Part shown: piece by piece, positions 1 to 11,873 of the stretch
Numbering within the stretch: the stretch's first letter is position 1
Layout: each line of letters opens with the position of its first letter
Assembly: GCA_026225945.1 (NCBI GenBank)
Contig: JAMJFZ010002500.1
Span: 1,586,501-1,650,500 of the forward strand
DNA: 64,000 bases
Origin: Cricetomys ansorgei
Taxonomy: Eukaryota > Chordata > Mammalia > Rodentia > Nesomyidae
Direction of reading: 5' to 3'
Made by a program: the position numbers and the translations under genes
The notes under the pieces: generated by a model
The model's input: the letters and a program-made list of their open reading frames with translations, nothing else
Database searches by the model: none
Told to the model about the DNA's origin: nothing

Positions 1-625
1 AGAAACATTTTAGCCTAATGGATGACAGAAGCCTCTTGATTTTTTTAATAAGAAAATTTACTGATCATATTTCTACCAGGCACTCATTAAACACTCACTG
101 CCTGTCATTGGCAGGAAGGCTCCTCACCTAAGTGATTGCTTTCATGTGAAAATAAAGTATACAAGCAAGCAAGTAAGCAAACAGCTTCTCTGTCCAAAAC
201 ACAAGACTCATTATGCGCCCCCCCCCCCAGTTCTATTTCCACCTACATGAATAAGTCTAGACTCTTGAAATGGTATCATACAAAGAGAGATAAGAGCAAT
301 TGCTTGGCTGTTGAGTCTGATTTATCAAGTGTCAATTGAATCCATTTCAGTCCAGGTTTGCTAAGTGACATGCTTTCTACATCAGCTTCAGGGACTTGCC
401 TACAGGTCTTGAGAAATGCGGGACATAGTTGCATTATCAAAAATGATTTTGAGTAATTTTAAACCTAAGTCATTTATAAAATATCAATGTAAAAATCAGG
501 ATCTAAAATATGCATTCATTTTAGAATGAAGCATAAAGCTGTTAAGACTTTTCATGTTTGTGACAAGTTTGTCTCATGGTGTAATTCATGCACTACTCAG
601 GGTTATACGCCCACTCATTCATTTT

Positions 626-628
<3 letters not shown>
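1..628. other. Single-copy-looking DNA, no gene seen
   Basis: Reading both strands I recognise no repeat family, splice-bounded reading frame or RNA gene here. A run of about a dozen C lies near 219-229, and a short AAGC/AAGT direct repeat near 162-182. The reading frames present are short and lack recognisable protein motifs. Confidence 0.5.

Positions 629-672
<44 letters not shown>
629..672. repeat. (TG)n microsatellite
   Basis: An uninterrupted TG dinucleotide run of about 44 bases. Alternating purine-pyrimidine runs of this length are commonly length-polymorphic in rodents. Confidence 0.97.
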
Positions 673-675
<3 letters not shown>

Positions 676-1635
676 AGGGCTATGAGTTGGGTGTTCCAAA
701 GCCAGAGCTGAAAGCATATATGAGGCAAGTTGACAGTCCAGGGTAATATACCCAATGGAAGTGAGGCTCATGGGACATCATCTAACTCATGTTCCTGGGA
801 AGTGGAAGTGGGGGCACAGGAGTTGACGGGAAGGAAAACGTACTCAATACCAACCTAACTATATGCTGATTTCTGGTTCTGAGGCTAAATTATTATATTT
901 TGAGTTTGGGTAAACAATCTTAGAAATTTTGAATATGGTTGCACGCAAAGGTAGGACTTTGATTTTCATACAAAAGATTTAGATAATTCCAGAGCTTCTG
1001 GGAAAATGATGGTCTGGAAGGTGGGTGGGGGTTTCTGAGCAGGATGGAAGGGGCTCATTGCCATCTTAGGTCCTTGCTTATAGGAGCAAGGCTTTTGAGA
1101 GGAAAGATAGACTTGCTGGAACTGGGGCAGGCTGAGGTGATTTAAGGAGGATAAGCAAGGACCTGTGGATTTTGAGAGCATGCTTAACCATGAACCAGAT
1201 ATAGCTTTCTCTTTGGAGTGTTTTCTTTTTTTATTCTTAATAATTTTTCTACATTTAATAGTATGAAGAAGTATAGAGATTTGAGAGAAAAGTTTGTATC
1301 CATTTTGGGTGCTCGCTCAAAAAGAGGAGAGAGGAAGCACCATCAGGTAGTGAAGACGGAATGTCAGCCTCAGGAAACCAGGGCAGGGGATACCAAATTC
1401 ATTTTTAATTTCTTGCACAGGGATGTTTTAAGGAGTTATTCACTTGGATGGTTTTAGAGAGATGAGGAGCAATATGTCCTGGAAGAACCACCCTGTGTTC
1501 CATGGAAGAAGTCCTAGGAAGAAGTAGCTGAAGAATGAAAGCTTGTTTTTTTTTAGGAGAAGGGACATAGGTAATTACTTATTTTTTTAATTCTTTCTAT
1601 TGTCCTTTGCTCAGGCAAACTGTGGTAATTTAATG
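673..1635. other. Single-copy-looking DNA, no gene seen
   Basis: Nothing here is recognisable as a gene or repeat. The 79-codon frame at 1218-1457 and the 71-codon antisense frame at 966-1181 have low-information composition and no motif, so they are treated as chance. Confidence 0.45.
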
Positions 1636-1735
1636 TCCCTCGAGACATAGCTGATAAATGGGGCTTAGAATAGTGTCTGGCACATAGTGAAATGAAGACG
1701 CCTATTGAATAAATGAATTAATGAATTAATGAAGC
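1636..1735 (+). repeat. MIR/L2 3' end relic
   Basis: The stretch reads 'gcttagaatagtgtctggca' followed by a cacatagt motif, a degraded ...gcc.attgaataaatg and then TGAATTAA tetramer-like repeats. This is the shared tail seen at the 3' ends of MIR and L2 elements (a 'cttagaacagtgcctggcac' motif followed by 'caataaatg'). MIR and L2 cannot be separated on so little sequence. Confidence 0.7.
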
Positions 1736-3065
1736 TTGTACAGCTTCAGTCCTTGTAGCTCACAGGTGGGGAAAACATACACAAACATATTCCAATGAGA
1801 ATGTCGTCATAGGCTAATGAATATTGAACTACCACTCCCTAATAATGCCATTTTACTTTTGAAATGAGAGAAGGGTTAAGAAATTATTCAGAGGTGGTGA
1901 GATTTTTAATGTAACTGGGGAGTACATTTTTTTTTTCTGGTTGGAGAATATTTGAGAAAAAATATGATTAGCTGGACATGATTCCTTAAAACAAATGAGT
2001 CACTGTTGTGTGATCAATTTATGATGACAATCTCGGCATCTAAGGTGCAATGCTTAGATCATCCCACAGGGTTCAATTACGCGTAGAGAATGACCCAGTT
2101 AAAGCACCCAGGTAATCAGCGGCAGCTTCAGAACTTTCCATAGGAAGAGCAGAGGAGAGAAAGCCACATACACCCTGAAAATCTTATCTAAAGCTCTGCG
2201 TAAATCTCAGGAGATTCCAGTTGTCAGAAAGGACATCTCACTTTTGTGTCTGTGGATTAGAAACAGACAGAGATAGATAGGTGAGGCCAGGGAAATTAAA
2301 AACAAACATCCTAAGAAAAAGAAGTTCAATAACAGCCTTGTGCATGCTACAGAAACCACACAATAGGACTAAGACAGCTGACAAAATAGAACCAGAATCA
2401 CATGGGATTTTCCCCAGAACTTTTTGCCCTACAAAAAGGGATGACAATTGTTCAGGCTATTTGGGAAAAACTGGAGATGGGATGACAGCTAAGTGTGTAT
2501 CTTAGACTGGTGGTTTTCATTTGTAGTTCAACATTAGAGGATTGGGGCTACACAGAAGTCAGATAAACTATCATTTCGGAGGACTCGGACACCTAGGATA
2601 GGCAAACAATGCAATAGAGATCATTTTCTCTCTTGGGGAAAGGTAGTGAGTCCTCTTCACTGCCTTGATTGAGGGAGAGTACCCACTTTGGCACCCACAG
2701 GTGAAGGCAGATTGAAAGTTCCAGGAATAACACTGGGGGAATGAACACTGGGCTTCTCTCAGAGGCCAGTGTGATAGGGTGAGACACTACCTGAGTGAGG
2801 TTTTATGAACCTCAGAATAGATGATAACAAAACTTCAAAAGGATACAGAGCTTCTACGATCATGTCTAGGTTTCTCAGAAACAGCTGATGTAACTCTGGA
2901 GCTAGGGGAAGGATCATGATTTTTCACTTAATGTGAAATCTCCTTTCCAAATTGATGAGGTGGAGAAATTCAGATACTATTCATAAACCGTTAGGGAAGC
3001 CTGTTATTCAAATGTTATGTGTGATTAAAATGTGTCTCTTGAGTTCATATCTTATATGAACTGTA
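1736..3065. other. Single-copy-looking DNA, no gene seen
   Basis: No repeat family or gene recognised. The overlapping opposite-strand frames at 2238-2447 and 2281-2505 are short and carry no domain signature. Confidence 0.45.
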
Positions 3066-3276
3066 TCAGTATTGAGAGGAGGGGTCTTCAAGACATTTAG
3101 CCACAGGGCTCTTCTCTCCTGAACAGATGAATGCTGCTGTCTTGAGAGTGCATTTGTCTCCTTTTTAGATTCAGGACTCTTGACCCATGGCTTCCTAACC
3201 TTCAGAAATGGAGAAACGCATATTACCCACTTTGTAGTAGTCTGTTATAGCTGCACTGAAAGAGGGCTAAGGCAGA
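3066..3276 (+). mobile_element. ERVL-MaLR LTR fragment (MST/MLT1-like)
   Basis: Ordered landmarks of a mammalian MaLR LTR are present: a 'gaatgctgctgtcttgagag' segment, then a 'cttcctaaccttcagaaatg' segment in the place of the usual 'cagcctccagaactgtgag', then 'tctgttatagctgcactgaa' and a terminal 'ctaaggca' close to the usual ctaagaca. The 5' part is missing or too diverged to read. No internal retroviral sequence adjoins it, so this is a solo-LTR remnant. Confidence 0.7.
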
Positions 3277-4480
3277 CTGAGGACTTCAGAGTTTTGTTTT
3301 GAGTTGATGCACAAGAACATGCTAATCAAGTCATCAAAGCAACATTGATCAAACTGTGTCATATTGTGTAATATTGGTGGACCCAGGAAGTAATATCCAG
3401 ATGTGACAAGAAGAGACGCTGGTTCATTTGTTTTGCACGGGTGGAAAATTCTTCCTCTGTAAATTGGAACAGAGGCGGCAAATCATCACATGTTGTGTCT
3501 AACTGTAGAGGCCAAGTAATTATGGCTGCACCATATAGTAAACATACTGCTCTCATCATAGAATGTGACTACTTTTACTCTCAATGGATCCATTTACTAT
3601 TTTTCTGAAGATTTTTTTTTTTTTATAAAAGATCTTTGAGGCATTTTTGTATTGAGAGACCCTGACTGAATGGATCCTGATTTTTAGGTTAAAATGAGAG
3701 TGTCCAGAGAGAATAAATGCAGGTAATAAGCACTATTTATGGGGCTTTGTCATGGTGAGGCTTAGTTCTCTCTGGGTATGTCACTGTTAGCTTGACTGAC
3801 TGCTTATTATTTCATCCATCACATGGATATAGCATAAATCACTAAACCATCCATTTATGTAGTGAATATAAATCTTATTCAATAAACTCAGGTGAGAAAG
3901 AAATGTCACATCTCTATTTGCTTTAAATCAAATTAAATAACTCTCTGGGCTTCTGCCCTACGGAGTAGCTGAAAATTCTAGTTTAGTCACCCTTCGGGCT
4001 TCCCACCCAGTGTCCCCATGGTAGAAAGTTCTGTGGAGTCTTACCTTGATACCAAATGACAGGGAGGCCCTGATATGATCATTGTCGAAGTCTACACGGA
4101 CATACACGCATCTGTGTTGCTGCTTGTACCTCACAGGCTGGCAGAGAGTAGAACCAGAATTCCTAATACTAATTCTGCTAACCTCGGCTCCTTTCACAGC
4201 CTGGTATTTTCTCCATTCCTCATGGATGCCTCCATGTGCCTGGCTTTTTCAGATTCCAGAACAATTCTTGTAAGAACTCAGAAGTTTGGAAGACAGATGT
4301 TCAGTGGAGGATTATTTCAAAAGCTTCAGTGTCTGCTGTTGCACACTTGAGATGAAACTGAGCCCATGTACCCGGAATAGGGTATATTCCAACATATTCT
4401 GGGGGAATAGAACTGAGTATCTGCTGTTTGAGCTGGTACCCATCACCTCACTTTTACTTAGGAGTCCCACTTGCTCAGTA
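3277..4480. other. Single-copy-looking DNA with a poly-T run
   Basis: A T-run lies near 3611-3624; otherwise no repeat or gene is recognisable. Overlapping frames on both strands at 3958-4350 have no domain signature and no coding-like composition. Confidence 0.45.
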
Positions 4481-4602
4481 GGTAGTAATTATTACCTACT
4501 ATGTGACAGACCTTAGACCAAGCAGGGAAAACAAAATAGTGAACATGGTAGGGTCTGATCACTACCCTCAACGATTTTGTCCTAGTGTAAAATATGTATA
4601 TA
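4481..4602 (-). repeat. L2 LINE 3'-region relic
   Basis: On the + strand the order is 'acctactatgtgacagacc', a short gap, 'gggaaaacaaaatagtgaac', then 'ccctcaacgattttgtccta'. This parallels the complement of the L2 tail (cacctactatgtgccaggca ... gtgaacaaaa ... ccctcatggagctta). Heavily diverged, as expected for a pre-rodent element. Confidence 0.65.
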
Positions 4603-5284
4603 TAATTGCCAATGATACACAGTAGTTTTTTTTTTTTTTGACTTAACCTATAGTGGGGAGGCTCAGAAATAATTTCCAGAGACTGTTTCATGCAAATTGA
4701 TATTAGAAAAAGAACAGAAGTTAGCTGAACCTCAGTGAGTAGCATGCACAAACATTTGGAGGTAGAGAAATCCTGGCATGCTTTTGGAACTGAAAAATGA
4801 ACAAACTGTGACACTCAGGTTTAAGGTGGAAACAAGAAGCAAAAGAGTGAACATGGCCTGGTTGCCCAGGAACTTGTAAGGTCCTTAGAGCTAACAGGGT
4901 TGACCGAACAGGGTTGACCTCTCTAGTTCTTACTCTAATCTCATCTTCTATTCCTGCCTTACTAAAGTCACTGTAAAATGCTTAGTTTTCTGTCCTCCAC
5001 CGGAGCTGGTAGGAGCCTTGAGAAAGAGTCCTGGGCTCTGGATAGTGAGGATACTGGGCTCTGCAGTTGCTGCTGCTTCACTTCCCCAGTCTTCCACCTG
5101 CTAGTTTCAGTGGCTGGAAGTTATCAGCATGAACCGTAGAGATGAAAGATAGCAATCTTGTTCACAGATGGCTTGGTGAAGCCACTGTACCTAGGCTGAA
5201 CTCCCTAAACACTGACTGTTGCTGGAGTCAGGTGAACCAACCTGCATTTGTCTAAGTTACCTGGAATTCGTTTCATGAAGGTGG
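4603..5284. other. Single-copy-looking DNA
   Basis: No gene seen. A T-run sits near 4626-4639, and a 14-base unit (aacagggttgacc plus one base) is repeated twice in tandem at about 4893-4920. Confidence 0.45.
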
Positions 5285-5585
5285 AAGCCAATGATAACAT
5301 GGGAGCCACTGAAATGGTTTAAGTGCGAGGGTTGAGAGTTTTTAAAATGATTGCTCCTGCTGCTTTGTGAAAACTTGTATGGAGGGGGACAGAGTACCTG
5401 TGAGGACTCCAATCAGAGATGTGCTAGAAATCCAGGCTGGAGGTAAATAGGTCCAAAGCAGTGGTGTTAGATTTGAGAAGTGTTTACAAGGTGTTAGGGG
5501 TGGGTGGAGTTAATAGAAAGTAAGGGAGATGAAGCTGTTGAGAAGTTTTGGGTTTAAATCAGTAGATAGAATGACTAATATAATT
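5285..5585 (+). repeat. L2 LINE fragment
   Basis: Landmarks follow the L2 3' untranslated region in order: 'gggagccactgaaatggttt' followed by aagtgcgagg, then 'attgctcctgctgctttgtg', 'gaaatccaggctggaggtaa', and later a motif like ggtggagttaatagaaagta before 'ggagatgaagctgttgagaa'. Each step matches the known L2 order (replacement gain ... reaction of gctgctgtgtgga ... gtccaggcgagag ...) with strong divergence, so the family is supported more by order than by identity. Confidence 0.65.
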
Positions 5586-5853
5586 TTAATTGTTTATAAA
5601 TTTACACAATACTTAAATACAATTTAAGCACACAATGTGCTTAAAAAATCCTTTTCAATATTTGAATTTAAAATGGTGAATGGAATGTACTTTTTTCTAG
5701 GGTTTCCGACTCAACTGTAGGGATTTCGAGCTCTAGAAATGCCTTAAATCTATAACATAAATGTGTATCAATTGTTGGCTCAGGATAAGGCCAATGGGTT
5801 TCATTCCTTCTGGAAGATTTAGGGGGCAATCTGTTTTATTCCTTTATATAGCA

Positions 5854-6076
5854 CAGTGGCTCTCAACCTGTAGGTTGCAACCCTTTTAGGAGTCAAATGG
5901 CCCTTTCAGAAGGGTCTCCTAAGACCATCTGCATATCAGATATTTACATTATGATTCATAACAGTTGCAAAATTACAGTTATAAAGTAGCAACGAAAGTA
6001 ATTTTGTAGTTGGGGGTCACCACAGCATGAGGAACTGTTTTAAGGGTCGCAGCATTAGGAAGGTTGAGAACCACTG
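5854..6076 (+). mobile_element. URR1-type hAT (Charlie-like) non-autonomous DNA transposon
   Basis: The element opens with 'cagtggctctcaacct' and closes with 'aggttgagaaccactg', a near-perfect terminal inverted repeat of 16 bases. Inside are the URR1 landmarks 'acattatgattcataacagt', 'ttacagttataaagtagcaa' and 'gggggtcaccacagcatgag'. At 223 bases it carries no transposase, so it would have depended on an autonomous relative. The eight bases flanking each end (atatagca and atcaagct) agree at 5 of 8 positions, compatible with a decayed hAT 8-base target duplication. Confidence 0.9.
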
Positions 6077-7395
6077 ATCAAGCTGCTAGAGCAGCCCACA
6101 TTCTGAGGCTTGTGGTCCTGTTCTTCCACCACAGAGTAAAGATCATAACGTTTTTCTCTTTCCTCTCATCTCTTGCTTCACTTTTTATAAGGGCTCCTGC
6201 TCTTACATTGAACCCATCTGTATAGTCCAAGAGAGGCTTTTTAAATCTCTAGATCCTGATCATACCTGTAAAATCCCTTTTGGATGTAAGGTAGAGTAGA
6301 CACAGATCTCAGGTGTTATGGCAGAGACCACTTTCTACAAGAAGATATCGCTGAGACCTTAAAGAATACAAATTCTGGAAGTGTGTAGAGTTAGCCTGGG
6401 GTGTGACTAGCCCATATCCGGTTGATGAAGGAATGGAGAGGATAACTCCATGCCATTGTGTGTAGCGGTGGGGGGCATAGAAGCCCCACCTTTCTCATGA
6501 CTAAACTCCTACTCTAGGTACTCAGCCTCATTCCTTCTCACTACTCTTTTGTAGCTAACTCCAGGGATTATTTCCAAGAAGCTGGCTCAGGAAATTTAGG
6601 ATGCATACTGACGACACCCCTAATATAATCAGACAGTGCTACCTTTCAACTCTTCCCTGAGGATTCTCTCTGTTCACCTCATGTGTAATAATTTTCTCCC
6701 TATTATTTTACCTATTATGCCTCCCGTTCCACTTTGTCATTGTCCATAAACATCTTCACCTTAGTCATAGCCCTCTATTTTATGTCTGGGAAGTAGCATT
6801 TTGCTCTATAGCACGAAGAGTTTCAGCCACATTTAAAAGGGCAAGACATTTTGGCTCTGCATTTTATAAATCCTCTGTGGCAATGTTACCTTTCTATACT
6901 CTCATCACAGAGTGACTTATAATCAGCCCAGATTGGAGTGGGGTGTCCCCCAAGATCGTCCTGAGCAGGAGGGCTTCTGGTGAAGGTGGAGGCATTCTGT
7001 ACCTGCTCTGTCCTGTGTGGTTACCCACATGCAGAGATGGGTGTGGAGTACTTGACCTGTGGCTAGTGCTCCTTAGCATTTTCACCTGCTTTATTTTAAT
7101 AAGAACGTAAGTAGCTACCTGCAGTTAGTGACTTCTATATTGGACAGCACAGACCTAAACACTTCTCCCTACTTACTGGAAAATGAGAGTAGGGTGCAGG
7201 AGAGAGTCTTCTCAGAAGAACCATATAAGAAGGAGAGCAAAGCAAGGGAAGGTCATCACTGGAATAAAAGGAGAACAAATTCTGGGAAGGTCTAAAAATT
7301 CCACCAAGCTGCCTGGCCTAGTTTTCCTTTTAACTACCAGATGGCAAATGAGTTGTTAACAAACTGTTTAAGATATTCTGGAGATCCTTGGATTA
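6077..7395. other. Single-copy-looking DNA, no gene seen
   Basis: No clear repeat family or gene. The stretch near 6560-6800 has an L2-like feel but I cannot line up enough ordered landmarks to call it. Confidence 0.4.
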
Positions 7396-7663
7396 TTTTT
7401 TTATTCATTTTACTGGGCAATATTTCTTGTTACCATTTTAAATTAGCTTACAGAGTAATGTGCTTCATTATGGCATTTTCATACTACGTCGCCCTCTTAT
7501 TGACCTCTCAGACCTTTGTTCCTTTCTTGCTGATCCTTTTCCCCACTAGTAGATTCCCTTCGCATTATGTCACAGATATTTCCTACCCACCCTCAGTTCT
7601 TTCTCCTCTCTCATGATTTTCTTTCTTTCCCCTCTCTCTTACACATACATGCACACGCACATT

Positions 7664-7740
<77 letters not shown>

Positions 7741-8072
7741 GGAGAGAGGGAGAGAGAGATTTAAATTCTGGCTCCACATATAAAGTATTTGTCTAAGTCT
7801 GGTTTATTTAGAATAACATAATGAATTCCAGTTCTATTCGCTTTCCTGCAAATGTAATTTCATTTTTTCCTTATGGCTGAATAAAACTCCATTGTGAATA
7901 TATACCACATATTCTTTATCCATTAATCTGTTGATGGACATCTAGACCACTTCCACTTCTTGCTATCATGGATAGAACAACAATAAATATGAATGTGGAG
8001 GTCCCTCTGTGGCACGTTGACTTAGAATTCTTTGAGTTTCCATGCAGGAGTAGTATAGCTGCACCAGACTAA
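7396..8072 (-). mobile_element. L1 3' end, antisense (ORF2 end plus 3' UTR)
   Basis: Read on the + strand, 7840-8070 shows the complement of the L1 ORF2 end: 'ccttatggctgaataaaact', then 'ttgtgaatatataccacata', 'ttgatggacatctagaccac', 'gaacaacaataaatatgaat' and 'gcaggagtagtatagctgca'. The part before it (about 7420-7650), including 'cattatggcattttcatact', is typical of old rodent L1 3' UTR. The compound microsatellite at 7665-7759 sits inside it. The element is 5'-truncated and no open ORF2 remains. Confidence 0.85.
7665..7759. repeat. (TG)n(GA)n compound microsatellite
   Basis: About 38 bases of TG run directly into about 57 bases of GA-rich purine sequence. The TG half is Z-DNA-prone and the GA half is a purine mirror tract. 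Confidence 0.96.
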
Positions 8073-9935
8073 AAATAGTATTTTATCTCAGTTCTCCTGT
8101 ATTGTTCATTCTCTCTCTTTAGTAACAGTGAGCTCATCCATACTTGCTGTTTAGTTAAAAAACAACACAGCAAGCCCAGCACGTGCCTTTTGCTCATGTT
8201 GCCATGCAGGAACAGAAGAGTACAGCAGGGCTCTTCCTGTCTGGATTATGAGACCCAGGTCTTGAAGGCAGTCAGAAGCACCATGTTGGCTGTGGCATTT
8301 GATGTATTGCCAGATCAAAATTATGCCCAGGATAGGCTTTATTTTAAGAATCTGAGATGGATGGAGGATTTATGCCTGATCCAAGATAAAACCCAGCATT
8401 GGGAGGATGCTTCGTATTTGATCACATCTAAGGTGCAGATACATAAGAAGCATGTGGTTTTTCTCACAGACTGTTGAACATGGCCTTCAGTTGGAGGGGA
8501 GGGGTGTATAGTGACAAAGACTGGGGGATGTCCTGAGAGCATGGGTGAAGTCAAGCTCAAGAGGAAGTCCTGAGGTTAACAGAAATGACCCAGGCTGAAG
8601 CAGCAAAAGGGGTTCCTGGAGGAGATAGAAAAGCGTGAGCGCACCCGCTTCTCCATGCTTTTATATCTGTAGGTGAAGAACTGTATACATTTGGTGTGAG
8701 CCAGGCAGGGAAACCTGTGAGAATAGCATTACACAAACAAGGGTCAATCTGTAGGAAGCAACAGAGGAGTGAGAGGAGGGACAGAGGAAGAACACAAGAA
8801 AAAGAAAGTCAGGGATGAGTACTGTAAACACCATACTGCTGTGGATGGTGTTTAGTGCCCTTTATGCTCCATCTGTTATGAAAGGCATTGAGACACTCAG
8901 AGGAGGGCGAAAGAAAGGAAGAATAGTTCCTGGTGGTACCTGAATAAGATGCGAGAGGTACCAACAATGGGTGACTTTCCCTGACACGTGTAGTGCAGGA
9001 GAGATAAGCAGCTGCCTAAAAGAGATTACAGTGGCGAGAGTCCCCACTGCCCTGTGTCCTGAGACCTAGTGCTGTAGCCCCACAGCTTGTACAGAAGCCC
9101 TTTGTAAGTTACAGATAATAAAGGGCATGTGTGTCTGTAAGAACACACGAAAGCTAGGAAACTTGTTTCTAAGAGATCTTTTAATTCTTTACATCTAGTT
9201 CCCAGCTGAGCATATGCATACTATCTCAAAGCCTTTGCCTTGGTCTAGCTCAATGGGAAAGATACGACTGGGACAGTCCTGGTCTCAAAGGAGTTCTCAG
9301 ACTAGGAGAGGAACCCTGGAGACTCGTAGCTATGCCCTCATGATGCGAATATGTTATACATGTGTGAGTAGGTAATGGTAAGAGCCATTTATCCTTTCTA
9401 GAAGACAGGGAGGACAGCAGGAGATGGACTGCCAAGGAAGTCTGCACAGAAGAAGTGGGATTTTAGACTTTAAAAACAAAATAGAATTTTTCCTGGTAAA
9501 GAATTTTTACAAGGAACTTCTGTGCAGAAGAAGTTCTGAAACCAGATAAGGCATGGGTTGGCTGCTTAGTAACAGCTACTTAATGTTAATGCTTGCAATG
9601 GTCATAGTAGTTGGGCATATTTATCTCACTTGGTACAACTAATGCTGAGAAGGAGCTGCTGGGAACCTGGGACATTTATGTCCATTCAATCTGCCCTCTG
9701 TACAGGCTGGATAGGAGAAAACACCTGATAGTCAGACCATTGGAGTACTTTCTGGATATTAAGCATTTCCCCCAATCTTTACAGCAATCAAGAGTACCCT
9801 ACAAATGTTCACCATGGCTCATAGGAGGCTGGTGTTACTGCCAGAGAGATCTACTGACATACGATAACCCTCTCACTTTTGTGAGCATTCATTAAATATT
9901 TTACCCCACTCAGAGATGCATAATAAGGAGAGGAA
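8073..9935. other. Single-copy-looking DNA, no gene supported
   Basis: No repeat is recognised over 1.8 kb. An open frame of 95 codons at 8190-8477 (+) is the longest here; it has no recognisable domain, no flanking splice evidence and no poly-A trace of a processed gene, so I do not call it coding. Confidence 0.4.
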
Positions 9936-10065
9936 GGCTGGGGAGGAAGCTCAGTGGTAGACTATTTGCTTAGCATGCTCGAAGTCCTGGCTTTTGTTGG
10001 GTTGTGTCACAAACACAGAAACCACAATGGAAAATAAAAGCACCTAAAAATCAAAAATAAACCCC
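9936..10065 (+). mobile_element. ID SINE with A-rich tail
   Basis: The head 'ggctggggaggaagctcagt' followed by ggtagactatttgcttagca is the ID-family body derived from a tRNA-Ala-like RNA, with recognisable A-box spacing. The region after about 9995 is diverged, followed by an A-rich tail from about 10027. It could also be the 5' half of a B4. Confidence 0.75.
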
Positions 10066-11058
10066 AAAGATGAAGAATAATATAGAACTGTTTTCTAGAG
10101 AAGTGATGGCCTTTTGCCTTACAAATGCCTCCAGTTCTACTCCACTTTGAACTTTGAAAAGGCATGTTTCTATGGAGGTAGCCACCGCTTTTCAGATGCA
10201 ACAGCAACCTTCCTAAAGCACTCCTTTTGTCTGTGTATCTTAAGCAGTGTGACAGACTGCATCGGAACAGTAACCTGGTGCATCTCGACCACTTCTCTGC
10301 TCCACCATGCCTGTCATCTCCTTGTGTTGCATCGACTGCTTTGTAACCTTAGTTTAGTTCCAGACAGCGGGGACACATCCCAAAATGTCTGTCTTCCCCT
10401 TTTGCATTTTATAGCATGGAAGATTAATGTAATACTTTCTGTGATTTCTGTCCTGCCCTTTGCCCTTCTCTCCCCATACGGCTCATATTTTCAGATCGCC
10501 TGTGGAGTTTACAATCTATTCTTAACAGAGTAAAAATTTTGCTCTTTGTCTACAGATGAATTTTAAAAACTGAAGCTTGGGCGTGTTTATGCGATTATGA
10601 TTTTGTGAATATTGTCTACTGCAGAGCCAAATGATATAATTATCTTTTTCTTCTCGTGTTTTGCTGTTCCTTGGAGTTCCCAGTCCTTTTCTCCCTTGTA
10701 TTGACTACTGTCTTTGTAGCAACGGGGAGAATGCCAAACCAAAGGTATCAGTTTCTTGTATCGTCCCCCTACCTGTCTGTACCTCATTTTCAGAGTCAGC
10801 TGCTGGTCATCCTAATCTGCACTGATTGGTACTTAGGTTGACCCAAGAAATGTCATTTTGAGTCTTCTTTTCACTATTCTGTATGCTGTGCTTCCAGTGT
10901 CTTTGATTTCATATCTTTCTCTTTTTTGGTTCACCTCTTATCTTTTCTGGAACAAATCTTAAAGTGATTTTCCATGGAAGGGTAGGAAGGTTCTTGTATA
11001 TTTAAAATGCCTTTGTCCTCTCTAAGATTAATATCAAATGGCTGTTAAATTTGAAGAC
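10066..11058. other. Single-copy-looking DNA, no gene supported
   Basis: No repeat identified with confidence. The 139-codon frame at 10114-10533 (+) is long for chance in AT-rich DNA, but has no recognisable domain and no conserved-looking motif. Confidence 0.4.
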
Positions 11059-11222
11059 TGTGTGTGTGTGTGTGTGTGAGTTTGTATCTCTCTCTCTCAT
11101 GTGTGTGTGTGTGTATGCGCGCGCGTGTGTGTGTGTGTGTGTGTGTCTGTCTCTTCTGTCTCTGTCTCTCTATGTGTCTATCTGTCTCTCTGTCTGTGTA
11201 TCTCTCTCTCATGGGTGAGCGT

Positions 11223-11259
<37 letters not shown>

Positions 11260-11260
11260 G
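11059..11260. repeat. Compound (TG)n/(TC)n microsatellite block
   Basis: Three TG runs separated by TCTC/TGTC stretches, with GCGCGC inside the second. It corresponds to the expanded tail of the adjoining antisense B4 SINE. Protein-like frames across it (Cys/Val and Ser/Leu rich) are artefacts of the repeat. Confidence 0.95.
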
Positions 11261-11552
11261 TATGTGCTCCTGTGTATATGCAGAGGTCAGAGGGGGACAT
11301 TGGGTATCCTATTCTATCATAATTTAATTAATCCTTTGAGATAGGGTTCTCACTGAGTCTGGCACTAGGGCCATGGCCAGCAAGCTCCTGGCATCCTGTC
11401 ATCTCTACCCTCTATAGCAGTGGAGGTCAGGTACAAATGAGTTTATATCCAGCCTTTGACATGGGTGTTGTAGACTTGAACTCAGGTACTCATGTTTGTT
11501 CAGCAAATGTTTTTATCTACTGAGCTGTCTCTCCCGCCTCTCCAAACCCTTT
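11261..11552 (-). mobile_element. B4 SINE, antisense
   Basis: On the + strand: 'gcagaggtcagagggggaca', 'gagatagggttctcactgag', 'ggccagcaagctcctggcat', then the complement of the ID-like head ending in 'ctactgagctgtctctcccg'. B4 is a fusion of an ID-like head and a B1-like body, and both halves appear in the right order. The (TG)n at 11059-11260 is its tail in complement. Confidence 0.85.
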
Positions 11553-11697
11553 CTCCCGTTGATTATGATGATGAAGAATCTTCTCCATTAAAATTTGTAT
11601 TCATTTTCCAAATTTGATATCAACATGTTTCTCATAATTTAGTGAATTGTTTTCTTTTTTCTCAGGAAAACTTTAGGATTTGTCTCTATATTCTTTT

Positions 11698-11873
11698 TCT
11701 TAAGATTTATTTTTACTTATGTGTGTGTATATCATGTGGAAGCATGTGTCTATAGAGGCCATAAGAGACTGTCAAATTCACCAGAGCCACTGGTGTGGGT
11801 GTTGGGAACCGAACCTGGGTCCCTTGGAAGAATACCAAGTGCTCTTAACCACTGAGCCACCTCTCCAGCCTTT
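11698..11873 (-). mobile_element. B2/B3 SINE, antisense
   Basis: Starts with the complement of an A-rich tail ('ttaagatttatttttactta') and ends with 'ctcttaaccactgagccacc' followed by tctccagcc, the complement of the B2-family head carrying the pol III A box. The middle has 'ggtgttgggaaccgaacctg', typical of B3. Confidence 0.9.

Noticed and set aside
8190..8477. 95-codon frame considered as a processed pseudogene
   Set aside because: No resemblance to a known protein, no poly-A trace and no flanking duplication.
10114..10533. 139-codon frame in sequence with no recognised repeat
   Set aside because: No domain, signal or family resemblance, and Cys/Leu-rich composition typical of T-rich DNA. 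Kept as unassigned; a protein search would settle it.
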